Source: Paenochrobactrum pullorum (GTDB lineage: Bacteria > Pseudomonadota > Alphaproteobacteria > Rhizobiales > Rhizobiaceae). From it: 64,000 nucleotides of DNA. A model generated the notes under the pieces. That model had not been told where the DNA came from. It did no database searches and saw only the letters and a list, made by a program, of their open reading frames with translations. The stretch covers positions 62,001 through 126,000 of the forward strand of contig NZ_JBHEEH010000007.1 of NCBI RefSeq assembly GCF_041929845.1, read 5' to 3'. Positions 61,857 to 64,000 of the stretch are shown here, piece after piece. Made by a program: the position numbers and the translations under genes. Position 1 is the first letter of the stretch. Each line of letters starts with the position of its first letter.

Positions 61857-62882
61857 ATGCGTTCAACTCTTTTTGTTGCGACTTTAGCAGCCGGAGCCTC
61901 AATGTTTGCGTATTCTGCGCAAGCAGAAGGTAATCTCAATCTTATCTGTTCCGCCGATGTGGTCATTTGTGAGCAGATGAAAAACATGTTTGAGAAAGAA
62001 ACCAATATTCAGGTGAATATGGTTCGTCTTTCATCGGGTGAAACCTACGCAAAAGTGCGGGCTGAGGCGCGCAACCCTAAAACTGATATTTGGTGGGCAG
62101 GGACAGGTGATCCGCATATGCAGGCAGCCTCTGAAGGGCTGACACTGGAATATAAATCGCCAATGCTTGAAGAGCTCAATGATTGGGCGGTGAAACAGGC
62201 AGAAAGTGCAGACTATCGCACCGTGGGTGTTTATGCCGGTGCGCTTGGCTGGGGCTATAATAGTGATTTGCTGGCCAAGAAAAATCTGCAACCGCCAAAA
62301 TGCTGGGCAGATTTGCTCGATGCAGGTTTTAAAGGCGAAATCCAGATGGCAAATCCAAATTCGTCAGGCACTGCCTATACCGCACTTGCAACACTTGTGC
62401 AGATTATGGGTGAAGAGGAAGCTTTTGATTATATGAAGAAGCTTAATGCTAATATTTCACAATATACCAAGTCAGGTTCAGCACCGGTTAAATCGGCGGC
62501 GCGCGGTGAAAACGCTGTTGGTATCGTTTTCATGCATGATGCGGTTTCAATGACAGCGGAAGGCTTCCCGATTGTGAGTGTGGGTCCGTGTGAAGGTACT
62601 GGCTATGAAATAGGCTCAATGTCGATCATTAAAGGTGCGCGCAATCTCGAAAACGCCAAGAAATGGTATGACTGGGCGCTGAAAGCGGACGTACAGTCTA
62701 CAATGAAGGATGCAAAATCATTCCAGCTTCCTTCTAATAAAAATGCTGAAGTACCTAAAGAATCCCCGCGTTTTGAAGATATTAAGTTGATTGATTACGA
62801 CTTCAAAACCTATGGCGATCCGGAAAAGCGCAAACAAATCTTAGAGCGCTGGGATCGTGAAATCGGCGCCAACGCCAACTGA
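61857..62882 (+). CDS. Periplasmic binding protein, Fe(III)/organophosphate importer type (FbpA/AfuA-like)
   Basis: 341 residues, signal peptide about 1-23 (YSAQA-EG), SBP family 6/13 features: LNLICSADVVICEQMKNMFEKETNIQVNMVRLSSGETYAKVRAEARNPKTDIWWAGTGDPHMQAASEG, then YAGALGWGYNSDLL and GTAYTALATLVQ. The iron-binding YY pair of FbpA is not seen at the C-terminal end, so the ligand may be an organophosphate, as for AfuA and PhnS relatives. ATG 61857 after GGGAGGA. Adjacent to ugp but with its own promoter region. Confidence 0.85.
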   Translation: MRSTLFVATLAAGASMFAYSAQAEGNLNLICSADVVICEQMKNMFEKETNIQVNMVRLSSGETYAKVRAEARNPKTDIWWAGTGDPHMQAASEGLTLEYKSPMLEELNDWAVKQAESADYRTVGVYAGALGWGYNSDLLAKKNLQPPKCWADLLDAGFKGEIQMANPNSSGTAYTALATLVQIMGEEEAFDYMKKLNANISQYTKSGSAPVKSAARGENAVGIVFMHDAVSMTAEGFPIVSVGPCEGTGYEIGSMSIIKGARNLENAKKWYDWALKADVQSTMKDAKSFQLPSNKNAEVPKESPRFEDIKLIDYDFKTYGDPEKRKQILERWDREIGANAN

Positions 62883-62897
62883 TGAAAGAGTAAATAT

Positions 62898-62931
62898 CTG
62901 ACCGCAGCTTTTTTAAAAGGCCTGCGGTCAG
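62898..62931 (+). promoter_or_regulatory. Intercistronic stem-loop after the FbpA/AfuA-like binding-protein gene
   Basis: A perfect 10-bp stem (ctgaccgcag/ctgcggtcag) with a 14-nt loop between binding-protein and permease genes. Fifth such hairpin in the window. Confidence 0.7.
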
Positions 62932-62963
62932 CCATTTCATTCAATCAGAAAGCGGGGCATGTG

Positions 62964-64000
62964 ATGAAACAGCAAAACCGTAGACTGGATATTGTGCTGG
63001 GCATATTTTTGGCCAGTTTTATCCTGCTGCCTTGGTATCGCGTTGAGGGCGGCTTCTTTAGTTTGAAGTGGGTGTCGGATTCTTTGAGCAATCAGGATCA
63101 CGGTTCCGGCATGATGCAATTGCTGGCTTATAATCGCTTCTGGCTTTGGGGTATTGTTTTGCTGATGCTGCTATGTGGCGCTGTACGTTTATTGGCGGCA
63201 CCACAAAAACGCAGTTATTTATTGACGCTTTTGAGTGTGCTCGGCTTTTTATATCTGGCGTTCCAAGGTCTGGCGATTGGTTTTGGCGGCTGGAATTGGT
63301 TATTTATTGAAAATCTCTTTGGCATGTTGCCGGATGGGCAACCAGCATTTGGTGCCGGTGCGGTCATTGCAGGTATTTGTTTTGTTTTAATATTTGCCTT
63401 CAGTATGGCTGAACGCGGCGTGCTGAAAGGGGATGCTTTTATTTTAGCTTCCATCTCAATGCTGTCGGTTTTGGTGGTGGTTTTTGTCTTCTTTCCGCTG
63501 TTCAGCATGTTTTCAGGTTCGGTGCAGGATTTTGACGGTTCTTTCAACCCCGATGGTTTTATACGCAATATTCAAGATCCGTCGATCTGGAGTTTGGGCT
63601 GTGTAATTGATGGCACCCGCTGTGGGGTGGCATGGCGCACTTTATGGTTGGCACTGATGACGGCGAGCGGTTCCACTGTGCTGGGATTGGCTTTTGCATT
63701 GCTCGCCACGCGCACCAATTTTCCTTATAAAAAAGGTCTGCGCCTTTTAACAATTTTACCGATTATCACGCCACCATTTGTTATCGGCTTGGCGCTGACT
63801 TTGCTTTTTGGCCGTGCCGGTGTTGCCACACAGGCGGTATCTTCATTTCTCGGCATTGAACCGGGGCGCTGGTTATATGGCACTACCGGTATCTGGATTG
63901 CACAGGTTCTTTCTTTTACGCCGATATCATTTCTAGTGCTGATTGGTGTGGTGGAAGGTGTTTCGCCTTCAATGGAAGAAGCGTCGCAAACTTTGCGCGC
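62964..64000 (+). CDS. ABC importer permease, iron/organophosphate type, two-domain (partial)
   Basis: Open from ATG 62964 (a GTG lies one codon earlier; GCGGGG upstream) to the window end: 345 codons and still running. The first 210 residues hold about six hydrophobic segments (LDIVLGIFLASFILLPWYRV, FWLWGIVLLMLLCGAVRLL, LTLLSVLGFLYLAFQGLAIGF, GAGAVIAGICFVLIFAFSMA, ASISMLSVLVVVFVFFPLF), longer than in FbpB. The BPD_transp domain begins near WRTLWLALMTASGSTVLGLAFALLATRTN and continues with LPIITPPFVIGLALTLLFGRAG and a docking loop ending at the edge (VSPSMEEASQTL). AfuB/PhnU-like large permeases have this layout. Confidence 0.88.
   Translation, partial: MKQQNRRLDIVLGIFLASFILLPWYRVEGGFFSLKWVSDSLSNQDHGSGMMQLLAYNRFWLWGIVLLMLLCGAVRLLAAPQKRSYLLTLLSVLGFLYLAFQGLAIGFGGWNWLFIENLFGMLPDGQPAFGAGAVIAGICFVLIFAFSMAERGVLKGDAFILASISMLSVLVVVFVFFPLFSMFSGSVQDFDGSFNPDGFIRNIQDPSIWSLGCVIDGTRCGVAWRTLWLALMTASGSTVLGLAFALLATRTNFPYKKGLRLLTILPIITPPFVIGLALTLLFGRAGVATQAVSSFLGIEPGRWLYGTTGIWIAQVLSFTPISFLVLIGVVEGVSPSMEEASQTLR

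Noticed and set aside
1..64000. CRISPR arrays, insertion sequences, prophage, tRNA or rRNA genes
   Set aside because: No regularly spaced repeats, transposase or integrase frames, or cloverleaf/rRNA-like sequences were found on reading the window.

Overview
The window looks like part of a secondary replicon (chromid or large plasmid) of a Hyphomicrobiales (Rhizobiales) alphaproteobacterium. The evidence is a complete repABC replication/partition cassette (about 45.8-49.8 kb) with parS-like palindromes and a counter-transcribed RNA, an IalB-family invasion-associated protein, an alphaproteobacterial-length pyruvate carboxylase, and a very high density of ABC importers. Base composition is moderate, lower than in Rhizobium, so a lower-GC Brucellaceae relative (Brucella/Ochrobactrum/Pseudochrobactrum type) is my best guess. 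That placement is inference. I see no transposases, phage genes, rRNA, tRNA or CRISPR arrays.

Layout. 1-0.4 kb: 3' end of a molybdenum hydroxylase large subunit. 0.4-3.9 kb: pyruvate carboxylase. 4.2-10.8 kb: a catabolic region with a diaminopropionate ammonia-lyase, a GntR/FCD regulator, a cupin, a ThDP enzyme, an atypical SDR, and a divergent aldehyde dehydrogenase with palindromic operators between the last two. 10.9-12.4 kb: a two-gene polysaccharide-type ABC exporter. 12.5-21.0 kb: LysR regulator divergent from a tightly overlapping dppBCDFA-type peptide importer operon that ends in a CocE/NonD-family hydrolase. 21-25 kb: GFA-family protein, IalB, an unknown membrane protein, an EamA exporter and a TSUP permease. 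25.5-30.5 kb: a receiver-only response regulator, a small membrane protein and a sodium/solute symporter-histidine kinase hybrid, facing a short-chain-fatty-acyl (ScfR/RamB-like) regulator. 30.6-35.8 kb: a complete Liv-type importer. 35.9-37.6 kb: SLC13-type permease. 37.8-45.8 kb: a second Liv-type importer with an arylformamidase-like hydrolase, divergent from a MarR regulator and a 2-aminobenzoate/benzoate-CoA ligase, with a striking 42-bp palindrome in between. 45.8-49.8 kb: repABC. 49.8-56.2 kb: LysR regulator divergent from a polar amino-acid importer, an Asp/Glu racemase-family enzyme and a D-2-hydroxyacid dehydrogenase. 56.3-56.8 kb: small membrane protein. 57.4-61.6 kb: ugpBAEC-like importer. 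61.9-64.0 kb: a binding protein and a partial two-domain permease of the iron/organophosphate importer type.

The theme is nutrient scavenging: six ABC import systems (one cut by the window end) plus several secondary transporters, many coupled in operons to the first catabolic enzymes and a dedicated divergent regulator. Two regulatory motifs recur. In the five operons where the binding-protein gene directly precedes a permease gene, an intercistronic stem-loop lies between them. In two places (before dppB and before marR) a 14-codon leader ORF with a strong Shine-Dalgarno overlaps the start of a gene whose own ribosome site is weak or absent. I do not see a wholly new molecular machine. The most promising novelties are the arylformamidase/anthranilate-CoA-ligase/Liv module under the MarR palindrome, the symporter-kinase/ScfR locus, and the ThDP/SDR/cupin/ALDH cluster whose SDR and ThDP enzyme have non-canonical active-site residues.
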